From Ferruginibacter sp. (GTDB taxonomy: Bacteria; Bacteroidota; Bacteroidia; Chitinophagales; Chitinophagaceae), in assembly GCA_025359625.1 (NCBI GenBank), contig JANYFT010000266.1, positions 1 to 37,241 on the forward strand: a stretch of 37,241 bases of DNA. The letters are read 5' to 3'. Positions 27,771 to 36,960 of this stretch are shown here, piece after piece. Numbering within the stretch: the stretch's first letter is position 1; each line of letters opens with the position of its first letter. The translations under genes and the position numbers were made by a program. The notes beneath the pieces were generated by a model. The model saw nothing but the letters and a program-made list of their open reading frames with translations, was not told the origin of the DNA and ran no database searches.

Positions 27771-30700
27771 ATGATAAATGATGGTTTAAAAATATTGATA
27801 CTTGAAGACAACGTTGCTGATGCAGAAATGATTCAGCACCAGTTAAAAGGAAAAGAATTGAACTATCAATTTAAAGTGGTAATTACCAAAGTTGCATACG
27901 AACTGGCATTGGTTGAATTTAAACCCGATCTTATTCTTTCAGATAATGAAATGCCGCAATTCAGCGGATGGGAAGCATTGGAAATTTTACAGCAATATGC
28001 GTTGAATATCCCCTTTATACTTGTTACAGGATCTTCATCTGAAGAATTTGTGGCGGGCATTATCAAAGCTGGAGCCGATGACTATTTATTAAAAGACAGG
28101 TTAACAAGATTACCTGCAGCAATACAAGCAGCATTAAAACAAAAGCAAACAGAAAAAGAAAAACAGCAGGCAGAAGAGCAACTTGCGATAAGTGAAAAAA
28201 AATTTCGGGCCCTGGTGGAAAATAATGATGCCATCATTTCCCTGCTGGATGAAAATTTTAATACTACTTTTCGGAGTCCATCAGCTGAACGCATTACAGG
28301 ATGGACAAATGGTGAATATGCGTGCGTGAATACCAAAGAATACATTCATCCGGATGATATTGAAATGATGCAGGGTATAATGGCCGGTGCATTGGCAAAT
28401 CCCGAAAAAGTTTTTCCTGTTAAACTACGGGTAAGACATAAAAAAGGACACTATATCTGGCTGCAAGGGGTAATCAAAAATATGATTTATGATCCGGTTG
28501 TAAATGGGGTGATAACTAATTTAAGAGATGTAACGGAAAGAGTAGAGGCAGAACAAAAAATTATCAAAGCAAACCGTTTATATGCCTTCATCAGCCAGAT
28601 TAATCAGATGATTGTGAGGACCACAGATGAAAAGACACTTTTTGCGGAGGCTTGTCACATTGCTGTAAACATTGGTAAATTTAAAATGGCGTGGATTGGG
28701 ATCATTGACGAACAAACCCAAAAAGTGGTTCCATTAGTATATGCCGGAGAAGAAAGAAATTATCTTACTAAAATTAAAATTATTTCTGTTAATGATGTGC
28801 CTGAAGGCAGAGGCCCTACAGGTACGGCGATAAGGCAAGGGAAATATACCATCTGCAATGATATTGAAAACGATCCGCAAATGGCTCCCTGGAAAGAAGC
28901 CGCTTTGGAAAGGGGGTATCTTTCTTCAATGGCAATCCCGATAAGAAAATTAGGGAAAGTAATAGGTACTTTTTCTTTTTATGCCAGCGAGAAAAACTTT
29001 TTTGATGCAGAAGAAATGGCATTATTAATACAAGCCACAAGCGATGTTGTTTTTGCACTTGAATTTTTTGAAAAAGAGGCTTTACGAAAAAAGGCAGAAG
29101 AGGCGGTGATTCAAAGCGAACAAAGATATCATACACTTACAGAAATAGCTCCCGTTGGTATTTTTCATACTGATACCAATGGTTATACCACCTATGTTAA
29201 TCCACATTGGTGCCAGCTTTCGGGCTTGTCAAGTGAAGAAGCACTCGGCAATGGCTGGCTTAATGCAGTGTATAAAGACGACAAACCATTACTAATTAAA
29301 GGCTGGCAGAATGCAATAATAGGTAAGGAAATCTCTTTGTCTCAATATCGTTTTATGCGGCCCGATGGCAGTATAGCCTGGGTAATTGGTAAGGCTATTC
29401 CCGAAAGAAATGCACAAAGCGACATTATAGGGTATGTGGGCACAATTACAGATATAACCGAGCTTAAAAAAGCAGAAGACCTGATAGTAAGGGGAAAGAT
29501 ACTTTCTGAAACTTTAATCAATAACCTGCCGGGTATTTTTTACCTCTATGATGCTTCAGGAAACTTTATAAGATGGAACAAAAATTTTGAAATGGTTACT
29601 GGCTTTAACAGCCAGGAAATTAGTACCATGCATCCCCTTGATTTTTACCATGTAAATGAAAAGCAGCGGATCGTTAACAGGATACAAACGGTATTCGAAA
29701 AAACTTCTCCTGGTATTGAAGTGGAAATATTTACTAAGAATAAAAATAAGGTTCCTTATTATATTAATTCTGTTGTAATAGACTATGAAGGAAAGCAATG
29801 CCTTTTAGGAATGGGGTTTGACCTTTCAGAAAGAAAAAAAGCGGTAGATGAAATTAAAATTGCCAATGAAAGATATGAGCTGATTGGCAAAGCTGCCAGT
29901 GATGGTTTATGGGACTGGAACCTTGAAAAAAACCATCTCTGGGGAAATGAAATGCATCAGCAATTATACGGATTAACGGTTGCCGATGCTGTACCCAACT
30001 TTGAAGAATGGAAACAAAGGATACATCCCGAAGACAGGGAACAGATAATTAAAAATTTTGAAAACAAAATTGATACAGAACAAAACCTCTTTATTAGTGA
30101 ATACCGGTTTTATTCAGAAAATAAAGGCTGGATAAATATTTACGCACGCACATTTATAGAACGAAATAAGGAGGGTAAACCCATCAGATTAATCGGCAGT
30201 ATGATGGATATTACCGAAAGTAAAAAGGCCGAAGAAGCAATAAAAGCAAGTGAAGAAAAGTACCGGGTGCTGGTGGAAGAAGCATCCGAAGGAATTTTTA
30301 TTTCTGATAGTGCCGGCCGTTTTATCACCGTAAATGTGAGTGCCTGCAGGATAGTACAATATACAGAAGAAGAATTATTGCAAATGTCTGTCTACGATTT
30401 TTTTACTGATGATGATGTCAAAAAAAGACCATTGCAATTTGAGGACTTGAGGGGAGGGAAAACAGTAGTTTCAGAAAGGGTAATGGAGCGGAAAGATGGC
30501 CATCTTAATTATCTTCAAATTACTTCCAAATTACTTTCTGATGGCAGGTTACTATCGTTGGTTAGGGATATTACCGAACAAAAAAAATCACATGAATCTA
30601 TACGACTTAGTAACGAAAAATATAACCTGGTAGCCAAAGCCACCAATGATTCTATTTGGGAATTAAATATTATAACAAATGCAATAACACGAACGGGCGA

Positions 30701-31715
30701 TGGCTTTAAAACATTGTTTGGGTACGATAATGAATCAGGTATAGACAGCGATCCGGCATTTTCTCAATTGGTGCATCCTGAAGATATGGCCCACGCCAAA
30801 GAATCTATGTTAGCGGTATTTAATAACCCGGATGCATTTTATTGGGGAAAGGAGTATCGATTATTAAAGGCTAACGGAGAGTATGCGCATGTGTATGATA
30901 AGGGCTATATTATCCGGGATGAAAATGGTAAGGCCATAAGAATGATTGGGGCCACACAGGATATTACCAAACTTAAAGAGAATGAAATTCATTTAAGAAA
31001 ATTGAATCAAAGCCTTCAAACACAAGCTAAAGATTTGGCCTACTCCAACGCCGAACTGGAGCAATTTGCCTACGTGGCATCGCACGATTTGCAGGAGCCT
31101 TTAAGAATGGTAACCAGTTTTCTTACTTTGGTAGAAAATCAGTATGGGGATGCAATTGATGAAAAAGGAAAAAAATACATTCATTTTGCTGTAGACGGTG
31201 CTAAAAGGATGCGCCAGATAATTATTGACTTGCTCCAGATATCAAGGGTAGGCCAGTCAGAAGGCAGCCTGGAACCAGTTGATTTAAATGAATTGGTTAA
31301 AGAAATAACAGTGATCTTTCAAAAGCAAATTAAAGAAAAAAAGGCTTTTATTAATGTCGCCGAACTTCCTGTTATCCATGCCTATAAGCCGTCCATTGAA
31401 CAGGTTTTTCAAAATCTTATTGGCAATGCAATAAAGTATAAAAGAAAAAATATTCCTGCACAAATTACTATTTCAGCTACTGTAGTAAAAGAGTATTGGC
31501 AATTTTCTGTAACTGATAATGGAATAGGTATTGAGGAAGAATACTTCGACAAAATATTTGTAATCTTCCAGCGGCTTCACCTTAAAAATGAATTTTCCGG
31601 AACGGGTATTGGCCTTGCAATAACAAAAAAAATAATTGAAAACCTGGGGGGTAAAATCTGGCTGCAATCGCAACCCGGAAAGGGAAGTACCTTTTATTTT
31701 ACAATAAAAAAATAG
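27771..31715 (+). CDS. Multi-sensor hybrid histidine kinase: REC - PAS - GAF - several PAS - HisKA - HATPase
   Basis: 1314 aa; REC (ILILEDNVADAEMIQ, LILSDNEMPQFSGWEALE, LLKDRLTRLP); PAS/PAC ends DVTERVEAEQ, DITELKKAED, DLSERKKAVDE, DITESKKAEEA, DITEQKKSHES, DITKLKENEI; GAF between the first two; H-box FAYVASHDLQEPLRMVTSFL; HATPase GNAIKYKRKN, VTDNGIGIEEEYFDKIFVIFQRL, GTGIGLAI. Confidence 0.93.
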   Translation: MINDGLKILILEDNVADAEMIQHQLKGKELNYQFKVVITKVAYELALVEFKPDLILSDNEMPQFSGWEALEILQQYALNIPFILVTGSSSEEFVAGIIKAGADDYLLKDRLTRLPAAIQAALKQKQTEKEKQQAEEQLAISEKKFRALVENNDAIISLLDENFNTTFRSPSAERITGWTNGEYACVNTKEYIHPDDIEMMQGIMAGALANPEKVFPVKLRVRHKKGHYIWLQGVIKNMIYDPVVNGVITNLRDVTERVEAEQKIIKANRLYAFISQINQMIVRTTDEKTLFAEACHIAVNIGKFKMAWIGIIDEQTQKVVPLVYAGEERNYLTKIKIISVNDVPEGRGPTGTAIRQGKYTICNDIENDPQMAPWKEAALERGYLSSMAIPIRKLGKVIGTFSFYASEKNFFDAEEMALLIQATSDVVFALEFFEKEALRKKAEEAVIQSEQRYHTLTEIAPVGIFHTDTNGYTTYVNPHWCQLSGLSSEEALGNGWLNAVYKDDKPLLIKGWQNAIIGKEISLSQYRFMRPDGSIAWVIGKAIPERNAQSDIIGYVGTITDITELKKAEDLIVRGKILSETLINNLPGIFYLYDASGNFIRWNKNFEMVTGFNSQEISTMHPLDFYHVNEKQRIVNRIQTVFEKTSPGIEVEIFTKNKNKVPYYINSVVIDYEGKQCLLGMGFDLSERKKAVDEIKIANERYELIGKAASDGLWDWNLEKNHLWGNEMHQQLYGLTVADAVPNFEEWKQRIHPEDREQIIKNFENKIDTEQNLFISEYRFYSENKGWINIYARTFIERNKEGKPIRLIGSMMDITESKKAEEAIKASEEKYRVLVEEASEGIFISDSAGRFITVNVSACRIVQYTEEELLQMSVYDFFTDDDVKKRPLQFEDLRGGKTVVSERVMERKDGHLNYLQITSKLLSDGRLLSLVRDITEQKKSHESIRLSNEKYNLVAKATNDSIWELNIITNAITRTGDGFKTLFGYDNESGIDSDPAFSQLVHPEDMAHAKESMLAVFNNPDAFYWGKEYRLLKANGEYAHVYDKGYIIRDENGKAIRMIGATQDITKLKENEIHLRKLNQSLQTQAKDLAYSNAELEQFAYVASHDLQEPLRMVTSFLTLVENQYGDAIDEKGKKYIHFAVDGAKRMRQIIIDLLQISRVGQSEGSLEPVDLNELVKEITVIFQKQIKEKKAFINVAELPVIHAYKPSIEQVFQNLIGNAIKYKRKNIPAQITISATVVKEYWQFSVTDNGIGIEEEYFDKIFVIFQRLHLKNEFSGTGIGLAITKKIIENLGGKIWLQSQPGKGSTFYFTIKK

Positions 31716-31796
31716 CACATGAATTAGTTATTAAAATCTACAGGCTTCATTTGCTGTATGATGTTAATAAATTTTAAGTCACCGAAATTTTAATAC

Positions 31797-32237
31797 ATGA
31801 AAACTATGAACCCTATACGTATTTTATTGGTAGAAGATAATGAAGGCGATGTGCTGCTTACAACTGTGGCGCTTGAGGAAGGAATAATAAATTTTAACCT
31901 TAGTGTAGTTAACGACGGAAAAGAAGCTATCAACTTTTTAAATAAAGAAGGTAAATATGCTTGTGCCAACCAGCCGGAACTTATATTTCTGGATATTAAC
32001 CTGCCAAAAAAAAATGGCCATGAGGTGTTAAAATATATAAAGGAAAATGAAAATTTAAAGCATATTCCCGTGATAATGCTTACCACTTCTTCGTCCCAAA
32101 AAGATATTGATATGGCTTATGATAATAACGCCAACGGTTTTATCACAAAGCCATCAGATGTAAAAGAATTTCTTAGTGCCGTTGTTTCCACTGTAAACTC
32201 CTGGATGCCAAAAGTTAAAAATGTAATGGGAAAATAG
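31797..32237 (+). CDS. Single-domain response regulator (CheY/Rcp1-like)
   Basis: 146 aa; IRILLVEDNEGDVLLTTVALEEG, PELIFLDINLPKKNGHEVLKYIKENENLKHIPVIMLTTSSSQKDI, NGFITKPSDVKEF; 81 nt downstream of the kinase. Confidence 0.93.
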   Translation: MKTMNPIRILLVEDNEGDVLLTTVALEEGIINFNLSVVNDGKEAINFLNKEGKYACANQPELIFLDINLPKKNGHEVLKYIKENENLKHIPVIMLTTSSSQKDIDMAYDNNANGFITKPSDVKEFLSAVVSTVNSWMPKVKNVMGK

Positions 32238-32489
32238 GTATCTGTTTAAAAAATGCAACACTTAAAAAAAACAATGGCTAATAAATAAGACTATGTGCAA
32301 TTAAAACAACCGGGGATAGTTCATAACCAGCAATAGCCCTGTCAACAGAAAATGGGTAAGTTTTTTGTAGCTACAAGTTTTGAAAAAATGCCAGAATTAA
32401 ATGGGATGTTCGAAATTTAATTTCAATATATCCCAGCAAAATAAAAAAATTATACAACAAGTTAACACTGCTTTTTACAGGTTCGATTG

Positions 32490-32903
32490 TCAAAATAATT
32501 TCACGCCTAAAGGCCGACGGAAATAAAAATCAATTTTGTTTTCCAAAGCAACAACTGTTTTTTTTACCTTTTGATTGTCAGAATCTAATACCAACAACAT
32601 TTTGAAATATTTTAGTGTATTGGTTTTGTAATCCGTTTTTAAATAAGTCTGTGCCAAAACATCGTAGGTGAAAAAGCTTTTTGGAAATAATTCTATATTG
32701 ACTTTGTAAATATTTATTGCGATGTCTGTTTTATTGGCAACAAGAAATTCATTGGCAGCATCGTTTAAAAAGTGATCATAATAAAGTAGCAAATTTAAAA
32801 GGAGTGCCACATAGTTGTAAATGTACAAGAGTGCGACGCCAATGCAGATCCACATTGCTTTTTGGCCGGGGCAAAACTTTTTTACTTTGATGCTGAGCAT
32901 CAT
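32490..32903 (-). CDS. Hypothetical membrane-anchored TPR-like protein
   Basis: 137 aa; N-terminal TM helix and TPR-like AANEFLVANKTDIAINIYKVNIELFPKSFFTYDVLAQTYLKTDYKTNTLKYFKMLLVLDSDNQKVKKTVVALENK. Confidence 0.5.
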   Translation of the reverse strand: MMLSIKVKKFCPGQKAMWICIGVALLYIYNYVALLLNLLLYYDHFLNDAANEFLVANKTDIAINIYKVNIELFPKSFFTYDVLAQTYLKTDYKTNTLKYFKMLLVLDSDNQKVKKTVVALENKIDFYFRRPLGVKLF

Positions 32904-32922
32904 TTATTCTCTGCTGTATAAT

Positions 32923-33801
32923 TTATTTATACCTGTATATGGGCCTTGTGAGACAGGTTGGGCCGCCGCCACCTTTCACACTTATCTCTTCACCCTTATA
33001 CTCGGTTACTTTGCAGCCGGCACTTTCTAATGAAGCTTTGGTTTTGGGGTTGCCTTCTACCATCAAACATTCCCGTGGTGCAAGTGCCAGCACATTGCAA
33101 CCCAGGCTGTCAAATTCTTCATTGGGTACTTCTACCAATTGGTATCCACGTTGCAGTAAAACGTTGCGAAATTTAATGGGCATCAGGGGAGAATATACTA
33201 CGGCCAAATTTGTATCAACAGGACTTAAAATTGACATTAGGTGAAAAACATCTAAAGGCCCTTTATAATGTGGCAGCGCAACAGTAATTACGTCAACACC
33301 TAATGGCTGCAACAGCGCCGTTAACTGGCTGATACCTTCCGGGTTGGTGCGATAAGAATGGCCAACGGCCAATGTGTGTTCATCGAGCCAGGCAACATCA
33401 CCACCTTCGATTGTGCCCGGCGCTGTTATAGTTCCCAACACCGTAAACCCATTGGCTTCGAATGCTTTTTTTTCTGCAAGGGGTTCATTCATTCTTCCTG
33501 CCTTTCCCATATTGCAAATGATCATTCCTTTGTTGGTTCCAATAGCTGCATCACGGCAATACAAAGAGTCCATATTTACAGTAGCATCTTCTGGCAAATA
33601 AAAAATTTCAGCACCCTGCTGCTGTAAGATGGATTCAAAAGTGGCATACTCTGTTATGGCATTATTGAGGTTAGGCTTGCCAAGGTAGTTAAGCTCTTTC
33701 CAATGCTGCTCAATATGTGCATTGCTTATAAATGCCTGCTGCACATTTTTAATGAACAACGATTTTATTTTCCCAATATCAGAGTGGCAGGTGAGGGTCA
33801 T
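32923..33801 (-). CDS. Dimethylarginine dimethylaminohydrolase / amidinotransferase-fold family protein
   Basis: Start at internal Met (MTLTCHSDIGKIKSLFIKN); YCRDAAIGTNKGMIICNMGKAGRMNEP, GTIEGGDVAWLDEHTLAVGHSYRTNPEGI, DVFHLMSILSPVDTNLAVVYSPLM, NVLALAPRECLMVEGNPKT, GGPTCLTRPIYR with catalytic-type Cys. Confidence 0.87.
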   Translation of the reverse strand: MTLTCHSDIGKIKSLFIKNVQQAFISNAHIEQHWKELNYLGKPNLNNAITEYATFESILQQQGAEIFYLPEDATVNMDSLYCRDAAIGTNKGMIICNMGKAGRMNEPLAEKKAFEANGFTVLGTITAPGTIEGGDVAWLDEHTLAVGHSYRTNPEGISQLTALLQPLGVDVITVALPHYKGPLDVFHLMSILSPVDTNLAVVYSPLMPIKFRNVLLQRGYQLVEVPNEEFDSLGCNVLALAPRECLMVEGNPKTKASLESAGCKVTEYKGEEISVKGGGGPTCLTRPIYRYK

Positions 33802-33810
33802 GGTTTTATT

Positions 33811-33876
33811 GTTTACGGTTTGTTGTTTACGGTTTATTGTTGATGGTTTATTGTTGATGGTTTGTTGTTGGAGGTT
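33811..33876. repeat. 14-bp (2 x 7) tandem repeat in the 5' leader of the dimethylargininase-like gene
   Basis: GTTTACGGTTTGTT GTTTACGGTTTATT GTTGATGGTTTATT GTTGATGGTTTGTT GTTGGAGGTT on the + strand; 4.7 units with no spacers. Confidence 0.9.
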
Positions 33877-33920
33877 AAACTTTAATAGTGATTGGTGATC
33901 ATAATGTGATGTCTGCATTT

Positions 33921-33962
33921 ATTCACCCTTGACGATTCACCATTCACCACTGACTATTCACC
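33921..33962. repeat. Heptanucleotide repeat cluster (six phased 7-mers)
   Basis: ATTCACC CTTGACG ATTCACC ATTCACC ACTGACT ATTCACC, contiguous on the + strand. Confidence 0.9.
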
Positions 33963-33964
33963 AG

Positions 33965-35287
33965 TCATCCTGTTTTGTTTTTCCAAAGTATCCATACATA
34001 AAAAGGCACGCCGGCCATCAACAAAATAAATCCCCAGTAAACTGTTTCCTGGCCTGAACCTGCTATGGCCCATAACGAAAATAAAAAAGCTAAGGAGGCT
34101 ATTATGATTGCACCCGTCCAGCCACTTCTTTGAGATAAATATTTATTTTGTAACCTTATTAATACAAAGGCTGCTGTTGAAAAAAGATAGGGCACCAGTG
34201 TCGTTATGGTGGTTAACAAAATTAAAAATTTAAACTGCTCTGCCAACCCTTTTGTGTAATTCATTATCATCAGTACAGAGATTAAGACACTTCCAATTAC
34301 TATCCCTAAAACAGGCACGCCCTTCTTGTTTTGTTTGGCAAATACAGGAGGGAACAATTTATCTTTTGCAATGGCAAAAGGTATCTGGCCCTGTATCAAT
34401 ATCCACCCGTTTAATGCGCCAAAAGCGGCAATGGCTACCCCCGCGCTAACCCAGTAGCGGGCACTGCTGCCCCACAATATAACGGCTGCATCAGCAAAAG
34501 GTGTAACGGATTGCTGCAGGTCTTTTGCCGGGATCATCCCCATTACGCTTATACTGCTGAGGATGTAAATGATTGTTGCTGCCAGCGTGCCCAACATGGT
34601 GGCACGGGGTATTGTTTTTTCCGGATTGGCCACGCTGCCCGAAGGTATGGTGGCACATTCCAAACCAAGGAATGCAAAAAAGGTGAACGTTGCCGTAGCC
34701 GTAATGGCTGCAAAATTGGAACTGCCACTGGTATTAAAAGTAATAAAATTTTTAAAGTTGATAAAAAATAAACCTCCTACACCAACCACCAGCAATGGTA
34801 TTATTTTTAATATAGTGGTTACCAATTGCAGTTTGCCCGAGGTTACAATGCCCAGGCTATTGACCCAGGTGAGGAGCCAGATGGTAGCCAGCCCTGTGAT
34901 AATAGCAATAGAAGAATTGGTGGCCAGCACCGGAAAAAAAGTACTTAAAGCGCTTATCAATGAAACCACTATTGCGGCATTGGTACACCAGATAGATATC
35001 CAGTAACCCCATGCAACCAGGAAGCCTGCAAAATCGCCGAAACCCTTGCGTGAGTAGGCGTAAGGCCCGCCATCTGCCTGAGGCAACAAAACGCTTAAAT
35101 TGCTAAAAACCTTTGCCAGTAAAAATGCACCTATGGAAGAAAACACCCAGCCAATTAAGCTGATACCCCCATACATTGCTAAAGTTGAGGGCATTAAAAA
35201 TACACCGGCACCAATCATGTTACCAACAACAAGGGAGGTACTTGTCCATAAACCTAATTTGTTTTTTTGCGTGGATGGTTCTGGCAT
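33965..35287 (-). CDS. APC superfamily amino acid permease
   Basis: 440 aa; LGLWTSTSLVVGNMIGAGVFLMPSTLAMYGGISLIGW...ADGGPYAYSRKGFGDFAGFLVAWGYWISIWCTNAAI; about 12 TM segments, resembles AdiC-type exchangers. Confidence 0.9.
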   Translation of the reverse strand: MPEPSTQKNKLGLWTSTSLVVGNMIGAGVFLMPSTLAMYGGISLIGWVFSSIGAFLLAKVFSNLSVLLPQADGGPYAYSRKGFGDFAGFLVAWGYWISIWCTNAAIVVSLISALSTFFPVLATNSSIAIITGLATIWLLTWVNSLGIVTSGKLQLVTTILKIIPLLVVGVGGLFFINFKNFITFNTSGSSNFAAITATATFTFFAFLGLECATIPSGSVANPEKTIPRATMLGTLAATIIYILSSISVMGMIPAKDLQQSVTPFADAAVILWGSSARYWVSAGVAIAAFGALNGWILIQGQIPFAIAKDKLFPPVFAKQNKKGVPVLGIVIGSVLISVLMIMNYTKGLAEQFKFLILLTTITTLVPYLFSTAAFVLIRLQNKYLSQRSGWTGAIIIASLAFLFSLWAIAGSGQETVYWGFILLMAGVPFYVWILWKNKTG

Positions 35288-35508
35288 TTAATTGGTAATC
35301 TTATTTTTTGGGAAGATACAATTTTATAGTTAACATGATTTGTAATTTCCGGGGCAGCAATAATCATTTTTATATTGATTTATAAGGAACCATCGTTAGG
35401 TTAAAAATTAAGGCTGTGACCTACAGTGGCAAGAATTCTGTGTACAATATAATATACTACTTCAAAAAAATACTTTTTATTACGTACTCTTTTTTCCCCA
35501 ACTATTAA

Positions 35509-36960
35509 CTAAAACTTAAGAGGAATGGAAAAATAGAAGGTAGAACCATTTCCTTCTTCGCTTTCAGCCCATACATTTCCATTATGAGCAGAAATGATTT
35601 GCTTACATAAAAACAACCCAAGCCCTATACCTTCCAGGTTTATCGTTTTTTCTGCCCTAAAAAACCGGTCGAAAATAAAAGGTAAATGGTCTTTAGCAAT
35701 GCCTGATCCCTTATCTTTTACTGCAACCTCTATAAAATTATTTTTCGCTTTTACAATAATGGTTATATCTTCTTTCTTATTGGCGTATTTAATACTGTTA
35801 TTTAGGTAATTTGTTATCACCTGAATTAAGCGGTACCTGTCTGCACTTACAGTAATATCGTTCGCATAATTGTTCATGATAAGGGTGAATGCAGGATGCA
35901 AAATCTTTACCGTATCAATAGCTTCTCTTACCATATGGGCAAAATTGAATTCAGTAATCTCCAATTCAAAATTCCCGGCGTAAATTTTGGTAGAATTGTA
36001 CAACTCCGCAATCATTTTATTTAACCGAAGCGCATTCTTTTTACTGCGCTCCAGTAATTCTTTTATGACGGTGGCATTGTCATGGCGAATTAATTTTTCC
36101 AATAAATTATGAGATAATAAAATACTGGTCACAGGATTTTTTAACTCATGCCCAATAAAACCTATCATATCATTTCTTTCACGTTCAGCCTGCTTTTGTA
36201 CAGTAATATCGTGAAAAATCAGCAATACATTTGAATCGGCAGACGGATCATTCATAAGATTACAACTTACTTCAAATACTTTTTCATTGGCAGTATTTTC
36301 ATTTATTGAAAGCAAGGCATGAGAAAAGCCTTTTTTACTGTTGATCACCTGAATTATTTTATTATAGAGCTCATTGTTTTTGTCGTACGGCGAAATCAGT
36401 TCTGCAAAATTAGTATCCGTTATTTCTTTAACAGGGATATTCGAGAATCTTGAAAATACATCGTTTGATTTTACAATTTTCAGTTCCTTATCAAGCACAA
36501 TTACACCATCTTCTATTGATTTCAGAATGCTGTCATTTAATTCATTCAGGCTAACAATTGAATTTTCCGAAATTTTTTGTTTATTGATATTTTGAATGAT
36601 CTTAAGAATAAAAATCTTTCCGTTGTCATCTTTAACAAGGATACTTTCACCAGAAACCCAGGTAGCTGTTTTGTTTTTTTGTACCAGGTAGTTATTATCA
36701 AAAGCCTGGCCCCGGGCTACCACATTAGCTATCTCTTTTATCGGAAGTCCTTTTGCCTGGTCTTCATCAGTAAATAGCATTCTAAAATTTTTGCCACAAA
36801 CATCTTCCTTTTCATATCCAAATATGTTGATAAATGCGTGGTTTACTTCCAGTACCATTCCTTCTTCATCCAATAATAACACCGAATTTTCTTTGGCTTG
36901 AAAAAATAGAGGGATGAAATAGTTAAGAGAATTATATTTGGAAACAAGCATGTCAGGCAT
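35509..36960 (-). CDS. PAS-PAS sensor histidine kinase
   Basis: 483 aa; PAS regions, H-box MIGFIGHELKNPVTSILLSHNLLEKL, N-box NYLNNSIKYANKKEDI, KDKGSGIAKDHLPFIFDRFFRAEKTINLEGIGLGLFLCKQII. Confidence 0.92.
   Translation of the reverse strand: MPDMLVSKYNSLNYFIPLFFQAKENSVLLLDEEGMVLEVNHAFINIFGYEKEDVCGKNFRMLFTDEDQAKGLPIKEIANVVARGQAFDNNYLVQKNKTATWVSGESILVKDDNGKIFILKIIQNINKQKISENSIVSLNELNDSILKSIEDGVIVLDKELKIVKSNDVFSRFSNIPVKEITDTNFAELISPYDKNNELYNKIIQVINSKKGFSHALLSINENTANEKVFEVSCNLMNDPSADSNVLLIFHDITVQKQAERERNDMIGFIGHELKNPVTSILLSHNLLEKLIRHDNATVIKELLERSKKNALRLNKMIAELYNSTKIYAGNFELEITEFNFAHMVREAIDTVKILHPAFTLIMNNYANDITVSADRYRLIQVITNYLNNSIKYANKKEDITIIVKAKNNFIEVAVKDKGSGIAKDHLPFIFDRFFRAEKTINLEGIGLGLFLCKQIISAHNGNVWAESEEGNGSTFYFSIPLKF

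Noticed and set aside
33802-33918. 39-aa N-terminal extension of the dimethylargininase ORF (QQTINNKPSTINRKQQTVNNK)
   Set aside because: It is the translation of the 14-bp tandem repeat; the enzyme-like sequence begins at MTLTCHSDIGK.
33811-33962. Possible CRISPR array
   Set aside because: Repeats are 7-14 bp and contiguous with no spacers; no cas genes in the window.
34569-35006. 145-aa plus-strand ORF (with 34511-34771)
   Set aside because: Antisense to the APC permease; low-complexity hydrophobic composition typical of reverse-read TM segments.
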